A stretch of 64,000 bases of DNA from Marchantia polymorpha subsp. ruderalis. Lineage: Eukaryota; Streptophyta; Marchantiopsida; Marchantiales; Marchantiaceae. Positions 1-10,069 of the stretch are shown piece after piece (position 1 is the stretch's first letter; each line of letters opens with the position of its first letter). The DNA lies in NCBI GenBank assembly GCA_037833965.1, contig AP031352.1, forward strand, positions 16,596,501 to 16,660,500, given 5' to 3'. A program made the translations under genes and the position numbers. Below the pieces are notes generated by a model, which did not search any database, was not told the origin of the DNA, and was given only the letters and a program-made list of their open reading frames with translations.

Positions 1-761
1 GCTCTCCCTTCACCCACTCTTGAATAGAATCTACGAACTGTGCCTTTCTCCTACAAGGATCCAGTAGTTCGTCAAGATGATCAAAGACAAAATTTGAAAA
101 CTCTGGAATTCTCAACATGTTCCAACCTGGAAGGAAATTCTTGCATACGAGTCTCATGGCCCTCAAAATCACTGGAGTTTCCTCCAATTCTCCTATATCC
201 TCTCCCGTCATTAGAGAATATATCTTTTGGTCGAAATACCCCTTAATAATCTAGACACACAACTCAAACTGTCAATTCTGCAACATATATACGGTTATTG
301 CAATCTGAACATAATAAATCTCAAATTATTTGTGGAAGTCTACTTGAATTCAATTTGAAATAAACAATGCAAATAGAAAAAAAAAACTTGCCAAAAAAAG
401 AATTGCATACCTCGCCTCGAAAGAAGTCCAACTTATCTTGCTTGTGCTTGATCCAACGTTGACAGAAATTACCAAAATGCTTGTCACAAGAGTCAATCAA
501 CTCTTTCTTGTCAGCCTTCCTGGAAACTCCAGTCGTCTTTGGTCCAGGTGGAAGCTTCTGGGTAATTTGGAGATGACATTCCACATGGTCTTTCCTCCAA
601 TGCTTTTCGATATAATTTTTTTGGGAAAATGTTCCTGGGAAAGGACAACCTTGCAGTAGGCATTTCCAATTATGCCTACCGCCCTTGGTGACGTGTGGCA
701 CCTTCGCATAGTGCCTATCCAATATCGCCTCTTCCAGTTCGCCCCCAAATACTTCCGCCAT
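1..761 (-). CDS. C2H2/BED-like zinc-finger protein, 5' part, runs off the left edge
   Basis: Exon 1 is 411-761 (117 codons, ATG at 759-761). It ends in a phase-0 donor GTATGC. Exon 2 starts at 250 after a TCTAG acceptor and stays open to base 1, so at least 200 residues are encoded and the 3' end lies outside the window. Residues 34-59 form one zinc finger, C-x4-C-x14-H-x4-H, preceded by GGRHNWKC, and a Lys/Asp-rich stretch follows. Exon 2 is a soluble, Leu/Phe/Asp-rich segment that I do not recognise. A single finger of this spacing is typical of BED/C2H2 DNA-binding domains, including those of domesticated or active transposases. A decayed Mutator-like transposase lies upstream on the same strand, so a transposon origin is possible. 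A host transcription factor is the alternative. The clean splice sites and continuous frame suggest it is not broken within the window. Confidence 0.55.
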
Positions 762-1084
762 GACCGCTCAGTACACCACTGGCTCGCAACAAGAGTCTTG
801 TGTGAAGGTTCAACCTACCAATACGAATAAGCATTGTATTCAGTCAACAAATTCCTGAAGATACTGAATGAAGTTCCACCCAAACTGTGCTCTTGGTGTT
901 GTGCCATAACTACTGTATAAAAATCTACATGTTCCTACTAAGGGCGGCCTTCCAATTATCTGATGTCAAATAACATAGAGCAAATCACAAGAGATACAAA
1001 TTGTATGTACCTTGCTACAAATTAGGTGGATGTCCATGAACACATGATTAAAATGAGGTTTGATCTTGAGTCGGAGAATCTTAC

Positions 1085-1198
1085 TTTGGCATTTTCCAGA
1101 AGAAACATGGTGTTTTGCATGTGGTCGTAGTCCTCCAGTCGCCATTTTGCTTCCTTCATCCATTCAGATCGCCAAAATTGAACCTCCTCTTGGCTCTG
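1085..1198 (-). other. orphan exon-like segment
   Basis: On the minus strand a GAGCAG acceptor precedes 114 bases (38 codons, phase 0 at both ends) open in one frame and followed by a good donor, GTAAGA. The peptide is charged and Trp-rich (contains EEVQFWRSEWMKEAKW). It belongs to no family I recognise. It could be an upstream exon of the zinc-finger gene, a scrap of another gene, or chance. The GTAAGTAC-type low-complexity stretch at 1211-1289 lies just before it. Confidence 0.25.
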
Positions 1199-1401
1199 CT
1201 GCTCAGGACATAAGTACACCAAGTAAGTACAGTAACAATACAATACAGTAAGTACACTAAGTAAGTAAGTACACCAGACATAAGTACTCGTCTCATGCGC
1301 CTGCATTTCCCTGTATATTCAGTTTGAACTCTCTAGTAGAATCCAGCACAATACTTTGCAGTTCTAACATGGGTTTCTTGTCATGGTGAGGATCCAGTCA
1401 C

Positions 1402-2506
1402 AAGCTTGTAAGGTTCCGTAGATTTTTGAACGAATCCGGAATGCTTCCCGTGAGTTTGTTGTCATTCAGCTGGCTGTACAAGGTTAAATATTTCAATAAG
1501 GACAAGCAAAAAGGAGGTAGATGAAGACGTAAAATAGTTACATGCCTTTTGTAATCAGGCTCCAGGCTCCTTGTTGCAGACTGAAAACTTGATGACAGAT
1601 TAAAAAGGTTATCTTCACAAAGTCATGGAAGAGCTAGACGAATCGAGACAAAACTGGCCCGTACTACAGACTTTATCACAGGACACAACGATAAATAGAT
1701 CTCTCATGTAAACTGCCTGCATCTTAATTATTTTTTCTCTCTTCTATAACTCTTCAGGGTCCTTTGTCTGGTTCTCATTTTGTCCAACTGTTGGCTTGCT
1801 GTTCACTCACTTTATTGTTTCAATCATTCATACTCACATCGACTGAAGAGACGTTAGATTTCCAAGTTCTGGAGGCAGAAATCCGGAAAGACTACTGGCC
1901 CCCGCGTTCCTGGAAAATGGGCTCCGGAAAGTGAGTCTACACCCTTCATCATACTTTGGATATCATAAAATTACAAGATGAAACAAAAGAAAAATCAATG
2001 GTACACAGTGCGAGCAAAAATTCACATTTTCAAGCTTTTCATGATAAGGATAATGATATAAAGGCTTGAAAAATTTTGATGCGATTGAGTGATTTCAGGA
2101 ATAAGTTACTTACAGGGACCGAAGATTTTTCAGTTTTCCTATCTCTGACGGGAGACTTCCTGAAAAATTTGTAATCTTGATGTCTCTGCAAGGGATTTTG
2201 AGATTCAGAAGCAAAGAATATCTTGCTCATATAATATGAATAAAACGTTATGACACTCGTCTTCTGGACAAGAAGACATTTGCTAAAAAGGTAGCATCCG
2301 TTAAATGCAAATCGGCTCAAATGAAGAAAATTAGTAACTATAGTGAGCTGTTACAAGACTGCAGATACAGATCAAAATTTTTGATGATAAAAGATGAGAG
2401 TAGAGATAACTCCAGACTAATAAGGAACACTTACATATCTTCGAGTTGCGACAGGTCTCCAATCCAACTTGGAACGGGGCCAGACAAGTAATTGTTTGGG
2501 CCCAAA
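1402..2506 (-). pseudogene. LRR receptor-kinase ectodomain fragment (LRR-VIII type), four exons
   Basis: Four successive minus-strand segments each encode one leucine-rich repeat: about 2435-2506 (NYLSGPVPSWIGDLSQLEDM), 2114-2185 (NFSGSLPSEIGKLKNLRSL), 1838-1909 (SLSGFLPPELGNLTSLQSM) and 1402-1473 (KLTGSIPDSFKNLRNLTSL). The last three are exactly 72 bp with AG acceptors and GT donors in the same phase, which is the known exon grammar of plant LRR receptor kinases. The order of repeats matches the LRR-VIII-2 group (At1g56140/At1g07650-like). No AG acceptor is found at the expected 5' edge of the first exon. One repeat expected between the first and second exons is not seen. No malectin-like or kinase domain follows before the zinc-finger gene. 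I therefore read it as a host-gene fragment, not a working receptor. Confidence 0.75.
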
Positions 2507-2750
2507 TTTTTGAAAGCAATATTCAGAAAGACAGTCGGAGACGAACGTAAGAACCAAACTCTTACATGTATGCCAATCGTCTACAAAGTATTCATCTTCA
2601 TTGATACTAAGCTAAACCTGATACAAATGAATGATTCGCTATTTTTATGTCTTGATAATTTAGACGTGATCAAGGTATATAAAACAACATATACATCACA
2701 CATTGAGACGTTCAATAATCTCTTACAGGATTGGTTAAAGCTCCAAACCG

Positions 2751-3964
2751 TCATTTTTTCAAATATCTTGCAGAGATTGCAAATAGTAAGGTAGAATATA
2801 CATAATCATGAAAGCCTGATGATAAAAACATCAAAATGTGGTAGTAGAATATTACCTTATACTTCTGCGTGCCATGCGTTCCATCTATAGCAACACAACC
2901 TCCATTTCCATGTTTTAGCAACCAATCTAGGAGCAAGGGTCTTGTAACAGCAAGCCTCAATGGTTTAAATGGATCACTTTAAGGTGCCTGATACAAAACA
3001 ACTTGAGATGAATTCGCTTTCATCCATAATTCTGTGCTAATTCTATCATTAGCATGCCTTCTCCAAGTTTCTTTGTCCAGCTCCAATTTGATATTATACA
3101 CATCGGCAGATGTGATATAATGATCTCTAATAGGGGACCCTTGCACATAGCCTAAGCGCTGATGATTTTCAAACAGTGCTTTTGCAGCACGCATGAGAAT
3201 TTGTGGAGGAGTTAAACCTCTTCTTAACTCGCATTCAACCCACTCCCTGGCATAAGAACGTAGAAAATATTAGACAACGTGCTTGCTTAGTGTCAAAGTT
3301 TTACAAACTGTAATAACAACAAATTTATTGTAGATATTACAAATATGACGGGAGATTGACTGTGAACGATAAACAAATATATTGAAAATGTAACAAATAT
3401 GCCGTTACCTGCATTCAGAGGATAAATTGCGCGCCATTTGAGATGGCAAGCCAACACTATCCGAACATGCTGTGCCATGACAAGCTACACCTGCAGCATT
3501 TACGTGTCTTCTATGCTTGTATATCAATTTTGTGATTCCTGGTGGAATGTGATCATTAGACAGCAGTTTAATGGCACTAAACCTGCATTGACAGCCCTTG
3601 TGATGCGAATCATGATCTAGTCTATCCCTGCTGCCAGGACCAAATTTTGCCTTTGTTGATGGATCTTGAATAAAATTCGAGGAAAGCATACTCTTCTTGC
3701 CCCTTTCTGGAGTACCATACTTGCAATAATACATTGCATACGATTCCCAATTGTGCCTAGTACCTCCACCCTTGTATGAGCAACGTGTCACAAATTCTGT
3801 CTTCGCATCACTATAACAAGATCCCTCTCCCGAAACAAAATCGTTAAGCCTCGAGCTTTTGATGTAGGCCGTCCCATTTGACCAATTCAACATTAACGAA
3901 TTGAAAGGGCCTTCATAAGGTGGGTCCTGCACAATCCATCCTGCCTCCATGCTGTCACCACACC
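2751..3964 (-). mobile_element. Mutator-like (MULE/ZSWIM-type) transposase remnant, N-terminal half
   Basis: Exon A (3409-3950, possible start MEAGW, preceded by a TTTTGCAG acceptor at about 3964) has a FAR1/ZSWIM-like N-terminal region: GGGTRHNWESYAMYY, then a C-x-C-x-F core (HHKGCQCRFSAIKL) and HRRHVNAAGVACHG. It splices with phase 2 (donor GTAACG, acceptor TATGCCAG) to exon B (2856-3246). Exon B carries the start of the DDE domain, CVAIDGTHGTQKYK, containing the first catalytic Asp. Exon B has an in-frame TAA at 2979-2981, after VVLYQAP, with the same frame continuing on both sides. The remainder of the DDE domain and any SWIM finger are not found downstream, where LRR exons lie instead. 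This is a plain DNA transposon fossil. Terminal inverted repeats were not found. Confidence 0.6.
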
Positions 3965-4137
3965 TGCAAAAGCACCTGAAATGACAAGAAAAGTACAAGC
4001 ACGAGCTCTGGCACGAGCTCCTCAAAGCACTGACACTGGCACCCAAAAGCGACGTCAAAACGACGAGCTGGAGAATATTGATGTGATTCTATTTTCAAAA
4101 ACCCTAATCTTTGCCGCTTAAAATTTCGTCGCCTCAA

Positions 4138-6674
4138 TTTGTTATCACCGTTTCATTACAAATATTACAGTCTGAACATTAGGGATTACATCTGAGCTAT
4201 CCCTCTTGCAGTTCAGTTTTAGTTCTTTTTCCCGCAACGTTCCATGACACGACTGCGATCATTGTTACGGCGTAGATCATTGCAAAGCACTAGATACAAC
4301 GTTGCGGCCTCTACATGGTTGCCGCAAAGTGCCCTCCCCATTCCCTCCCCACAAAGTGCCCCGCCTCCCCGTTCCCAAAACTAAGATAAAATCCGGCTGA
4401 TCCGGGGCAGCCCGAAGGGAGGATGAAGAAAGAAAGAAAGAGGAGAAAGAAACTGGGATCCCTGACACCTGGCAGTACGGCCGTTTGTAAAAGTTTGTGC
4501 AACTAAGCGAGTCGCAGACCCATACTCATGGCATAAGGAGAAATACCAACCACGTGAAAGACTGATGCTCATCTTTCAAATCGGTAGGAAATGAGGCCGC
4601 TTTTAGAAGAGGGAAGTTCATCTTGACAAAGTCAACCGTTCATTCTTTCATGGCTCTAACATTCTGCTTTCCTTCTTAACTGGTGTGCCACTGATGTGTA
4701 ACACAGTGCCAAAGGTTACTGCAGAGTTGTGAAGAAGTCAGCCCTTTCCAAACACTTCACTATCTCTGCCTCTTTCTTGCAGTAGCATGTACAGTAATTC
4801 TCCCCACGTGTCAAATGCAGGGAACTCGGGCCTAATACAGTTATAACGGCTTCATCATTGTCAGAGAATCTATTGTTGCCAGAACACTAGTACAGTTTAT
4901 CTGATGGTCAGCGGAGCCAGCCATGATGTCTTGAAAGGGTCCAGAGGTCCGACTTCGTCTTTTATTTCCGAAGCTTTTGCATCCCTCATTATCAATTCTC
5001 AGTTGTCTCTCTCACATGGTCAAGTCTTAAAAAATACCAATTTAAGAAGAATCAAAGTCGTCTATCTTGTCGGACACTACATCTCAAATATCTCAGCCGT
5101 CATTCTCATATGTTGTCACAGGTTATTATTATTAAAAAACTCATCCATCAATCGAAACTGCATCAAATGCCTTTTGTGACATTCCTACTTTGAAGCCTCT
5201 CTTCATGCTGATATATTTCTTATTTGATACCTCTACTTGGAGGAGCGGAACGTAGCGAAGCCGCCACGTTCTACGCTCGTGACACATTCTTCACAAATAT
5301 GTATAATCACCCACACGTATGTATGTTGATGTTGATCAATGTATGAAATCACCAACACAAGTTGTTTTATATCTTTAGAGATAGAGGACGTTATTATCAC
5401 CACAGAACATAATGATCACATCCATCAATATTGTGTTTCATTCTTTGTTTTGAGAAAGAATGTGGCAGGGCGTAATTTTACATAACACATAGTGATATAG
5501 CTTCCAAAATTGAGCCAAAGATAGCCAAGAATTACCAGCTTGTACAGTTATTTAACACTCCAGTCATCCACCAAAATCATCCGAGAGCGATAGTTAACGG
5601 GATGCATTCACTTCTCATGGTGTGTTAGATTCGCGGACTAGTGGTGACAGGGGAAACGGGATTTCCAAAGATAAGGTTATTAATTTTATTTTCTGCCCTT
5701 CAAGCCTTTCTATCTCGGACCTCGGCCGAGGTCGTATACACTGCAATAACTCGGTCAGATTAGCAACTTCTCGCTAGTCTTCACTCAGGATCACAAGTTG
5801 TTCAGTTCTCTACTTGAACTCTTTCTTATGCAATTGATGCACAAACTATCCATATACACTTTACTTGCGAAAATAAAATGTACAGGGTTGACTTCACTGA
5901 TGGCATTGAATGTATTTTTGACATGAGTAGCATAACATTTGTTCCCAGAGCACTAGCGAAATTGGGCCAAAAAGTTCAAAGCAGCGATGCAAAATCCTCC
6001 CCATATGCTCAACAGCGTGATGAGATAGAACTCATCCTTGATCACAATAAGCAAAAGAACACACATGCCGATTCGGCTCAGTTCCTCACCAAATCGGATC
6101 TCAATCTTGATATTTGTCTTCTCTCAATATTTGACCAATTCTATGACGGGTGATCATTAGATAAGTCTAAGTCTTCCCTTCTATTGACGAAATCGCGGAT
6201 TTAGTGCAACGAAAATCATTGTACGAAAAATATGCAATATGACACACAAATGGATGTACGGTGCATGAGAGCAACCGGTAAAACTGCCACAGAGGCAGAA
6301 GGTTCCTTCAACTTCCTTGACCCTGAAGGGCAAGCATAATCCCTTTACGTGTAAGGATTGTAAAGGTTTATGGACATCTATCCCCTCAGATGTGAGTGCT
6401 GTGCTTCCTTTCGGATTACTTCTGATCATCCATAACGGAAAAACCGGGAAGAATGATTCTCTATCCGGCAATCCTGTACACCCATGAAGCTTTCTCCGCC
6501 GGCAGTAGCTGGACCCTCATCTCTTGTCCCGGTCCCGCGTTGTCAGCATGCTTGATCTGCTTCTTAATGAAAAATTGGGATCCCGACATCCCTAGGCACT
6601 CGTTCATTCAGTGGGCTCGAATTCTCGACTGATATCTGTATACGACCTTCGCTGCAGTAACTGCGCTTGAGCTG
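4138..6674. other. intergenic, no gene recognised
   Basis: No convincing coding or RNA gene is seen. A 91-codon open frame at 5878-6153 (+) has no recognisable domain and is most likely chance. The stretch is mixed AT-rich DNA. Confidence 0.5.
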
Positions 6675-6677
6675 ATG

Positions 6678-7305
6678 ATGAAACTCCCCGGTTTCTTGAA
6701 GGAGAAAGTGGAATCGCAAGGTCGGGATGGGAGTTCAACACCTATTGCTGGGTTCTGATCAGGTGAGTCGCTCAGGCCTTCCTCAGAATTCCTTTCACCG
6801 TCGTCCATGAATTTTACAATTGCCATCAGAGAGACAACAAGCGCAGACGTCGTGTTGTAGATGAGCTTGTTGAGGTTGAGGATCAGGACCTGAGTGAGGC
6901 TTCCAGGATTATCGACATATATGGGGATGGGAAGATCTCTAGGGAGGAACAAGGCATCATGTGCAAGGCGCTCGGCTAGAGAGTTACAGAACGGAACTTA
7001 TATACATGGTGGAAGAGCTTGATCCTAATGAGGATGAAGGGATCGATCGTTTAGAGTTCGCCAGTCTGAACACGGCGCTATTGGTTTTCACGATCCAAAT
7101 GCTCATGATGAAGAACTTAGAGTAGCATTTAGCGTAGCAGAGGCAAATCGCGATAGATATATCTCAAGTCCAGATCTTGATGGAACAATTGGGATTGAAG
7201 AAAAGGAGCCTTGCACAGAGTTCAAACCAGCGGCCAACTGTGGGTTTAAAAATCAGTGGTTTGATAGACTTTGAGCATTCTTGCCAAATTGATGCCGTCC
7301 ATATT
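6678..7305 (+). pseudogene. decayed calmodulin-like (CML) gene, full length
   Basis: The start (ATGATG at 6675-6680) gives MKLPGFLKEKVESQG, close to the N-terminus of the intact CML at 31.3-32.0 kb (MKLPTFFGKKVK). EF-hand 1 follows at about 6854-6970 (VEDQDLSEASRIID, then GDGKISREE) and runs into a TAG directly after KALG. EF-hand 2 resumes in another frame (MVEELDPNEDEGIDRLEF). EF-hand 3 is DEELRVAFSVAEANRDRYIS. After a further frame change near 7190-7200, EF-hand 4 remains as SGLIDFEHS. Block order and spacing match the intact genes from end to end, so this is a duplicate that decayed in place, not a fragment. Several loop acidic residues are lost. It has at least one stop and two or more frame changes. 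Confidence 0.8.
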
Positions 7306-8455
7306 CAATCCATGTGTTATGAATTGCAAACAACTTGAAGAAATCTTGGAAGTGAGGTCACATCCACTAGCGTATTCATGGCGGTGAGCTAATCCATATG
7401 TTTGAAATGTTAAAACATATGGATCGATGTCAAATCGATTCTTTAAAAGGAACCGTATGGAATGGCCTGCCTGTATCAGACTCTAATGAAACCTTGTTCT
7501 AGCGAGGCTGGCGTTACTATAAACTATCGACGATTTAAAGACGCTGGCTGCTCATGCGCAGCGTCAGGATTGCAGTAGCGGCATCACGCCAGTCAGATAA
7601 GAAAAATCCACTGCATAGCTTATGGCAGAAAATAAAGGCATACTCAGAGGATATCAGAAACCACTTCAAAAGTCTCCTCGCCTGTTGGGTCACGAGCGAG
7701 GTGAAACAAACTTGTTCAGATACAGGGTGAAATTTATCGTTCAATCCTGTGCGTCGACTTATTGGTGTGGTTTTGCATATCACTTTTCCTTCTTTCACTG
7801 GTCGAGTACACACGTGAAAAGATTTTGAGAAGAAGATTATGAAGTAAGATATGTGTCCCAGCATGAAGATTGGGGGCTTGAATTTTTACACTGTACCGGA
7901 GTACGTCTCTCTGTCGTGAACTGCAGTGAGTCAATGACACGAGTATGGCAAAATATTTGACTCTGTCCTCGTCTCTTGGAGGTCATAATAATCTACAGTA
8001 TTGTGGCTGACGTATGTGTGCTCTTGCCAGTGCGAAGGATCCGGCTTTAGGTCTGATAACATAAAATACGTGACTGCTGCTTTGTCGGCATTGCTCAGAG
8101 CTATTAGCCTTCCAGGGTCAGTCCCGGTCATTCCTCGGTGGGTGTTCTTATAAAATTAGCCTAATCCAGACCGTGTAAAATTTTGCAAATGCCAGGTTTT
8201 TTCTCAAATTTTTCTCCTTAATTCTGGTGATTTTGGTAATAACATTATAATTTCATTAATTTTTGTTCTAGGGTTTGATGATAATCTTCTTCAGCGTTTC
8301 AAATTGATTCGCATGCATAATACCTGCCAAGTAAAGGCTCGTCAAGGTGCTGCGCGAATCATCTTTCTCCCGTTGGATCATGGAGAAGTCATTTTCAACC
8401 GAAGTCTTATTTGGATGCTGTAGCAAGCCCAAGTGTAACTTGTTTTCTTTCGTGT

Positions 8456-8640
8456 GCAACTTGCTCTCCTGCTGACTTTTAATTACCAAAATTTTGGGTA
8501 ACATTTAGCGCGCAACTTGACAACTTTGATCTTGCTATCCAGCTCACTTCAAACTACCAAAAGTATGGGCAACCTTTTGTTCGCAACTTGCTCTCCTGCT
8601 AACTTAGAACTACACAAAATTTGGGCACCTAGAAACACAC
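8456..8640 (+). repeat. three degenerate 55-70-bp direct repeats
   Basis: The phrase GCAACTTGCTCTCCTGCT occurs at 8456 and 8583. A weaker copy beginning CGCAACTTGACAAC lies at about 8510. Each is followed by an ACTACCAAAA-TTTGGGCAAC-like tail. No transposon family is recognised. Confidence 0.5.
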
Positions 8641-10040
8641 GGATTGTTTGAGATGCGCAGGTCACCAGCAAATTTACTCATGGGCTGTCTCGGGATCACA
8701 TTGCTACCCTAACTTACTCCCCGCCGCCTTCCCTTGCCTGCTTGCGCCAAAATTTCCTTTGGCCTTCTTTGTGTCTTTGAATTTTGGCAAGATTAATTCT
8801 GGCGTCTAAAAATAGAACGCAAGATTTTGGCCACTGGCCTAACCCGCATGGGCTACTTCGGCACATGCGGCTAAAGTACTTTAGTCGTAATTGGTGTGCA
8901 TGTTGGACGATCGTGGCGGTGGCAAGTGAGGAACAACTCAGCCAGAGGCCTTATGCTGGCTTCACAAACGTCGAGTCGCAGAGTTATGTTTCAGTAAAAT
9001 CTTCTATTCACTTGAACGTGCCCATCTCTCACCATTGGAAGTTGTCACTGTGACGGAATCACGCATTCAATAACATCTAAGCAATATTCACATAACTTTC
9101 ATCGACTAATCTAAAGGTTATGGTCATGAGGAACTCGTGCATTGGTCTGGCATCAATGTTTTGATTTCGGTTTACCCTTATGGTGCCATTGTAAATGTAT
9201 GAGGTTTTCACATGGTTCATCATTAACAATACTTATAAATATCATTGCCAACGATGTCATGAAAGCATCGTTTTCTACTATGCGTGGTAATGAATATTCC
9301 ATGTGAAGTGAACGTTAATATCACTTAAAATGGAATAAACATTGGTAACATTCCAACAAAATAATAGATTTGAATGTTATCAAAACAACATGTCACATTT
9401 TCAGAGTGCGTAGCTGTTGTTATACCTAAAGTGACAGGAAGTGAAGAAACATTGATCAGATCTCTTATCATATGGCTATTAAAAGAACCATTTGTTTCTT
9501 AGCATAGCCTTGGATTTTTCTATGCTTCTAAAATGTTATTGAGATAGTGCACGAAATACCCAGAGAAAGGACTGAAGGATTAGGTGTGATTTCTCTACAG
9601 AGAGCATTGACTAGCTTTATACCTAGGAGTAGCTAGCTTGCTTTTTAGGTTGTTTGTTAACAAACCAAGAAGATCATGCATATTTACTAGTTGTAAAAAA
9701 AGATGATTCTCGTGGTTAACTGTCTCGCATCATGTCTTGATGGGGCTTTCCCGTAATGTTTGATATTTACTTCTTGAAAAAGGTGAACTTTCGTCGAAAG
9801 TGAATGTTATAGCTCAAACTTTTGTTGGAGGAATTGGAAGTTCAGCGCGACGACCTTCCATTATACATTCAGTAAGTCCTTGAGACTCCTGAACCTTCCA
9901 GTCATCCAGTTATAGACGGGAAAAAATATATTAAGAGCCACTTTACCTGCTAAATAGGATGGAACTGATGTAACTGGCAAATACATGTCAAAATGATTAC
10001 TGGTTCGTCCCCAGGGTACAAGAGTTCCTGTAGATCGAAA

Positions 10041-10069
10041 AGTATTGAATCAAAGTTTGATTCAATACT
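10041..10069. repeat. perfect 14-bp inverted repeat, 1-nt centre
   Basis: The arms AGTATTGAATCAAA (10041-10054) and TTTGATTCAATACT (10056-10069) are exact reverse complements around a single G. There is no gene nearby to explain it. Confidence 0.8.

Noticed and set aside
321-410. C-terminal extension of the zinc-finger frame past residue 117
   Set aside because: A consensus donor (GAG|GTATGC) lies here, and the extension is Phe/Lys-rich, intron-like AT-rich sequence.
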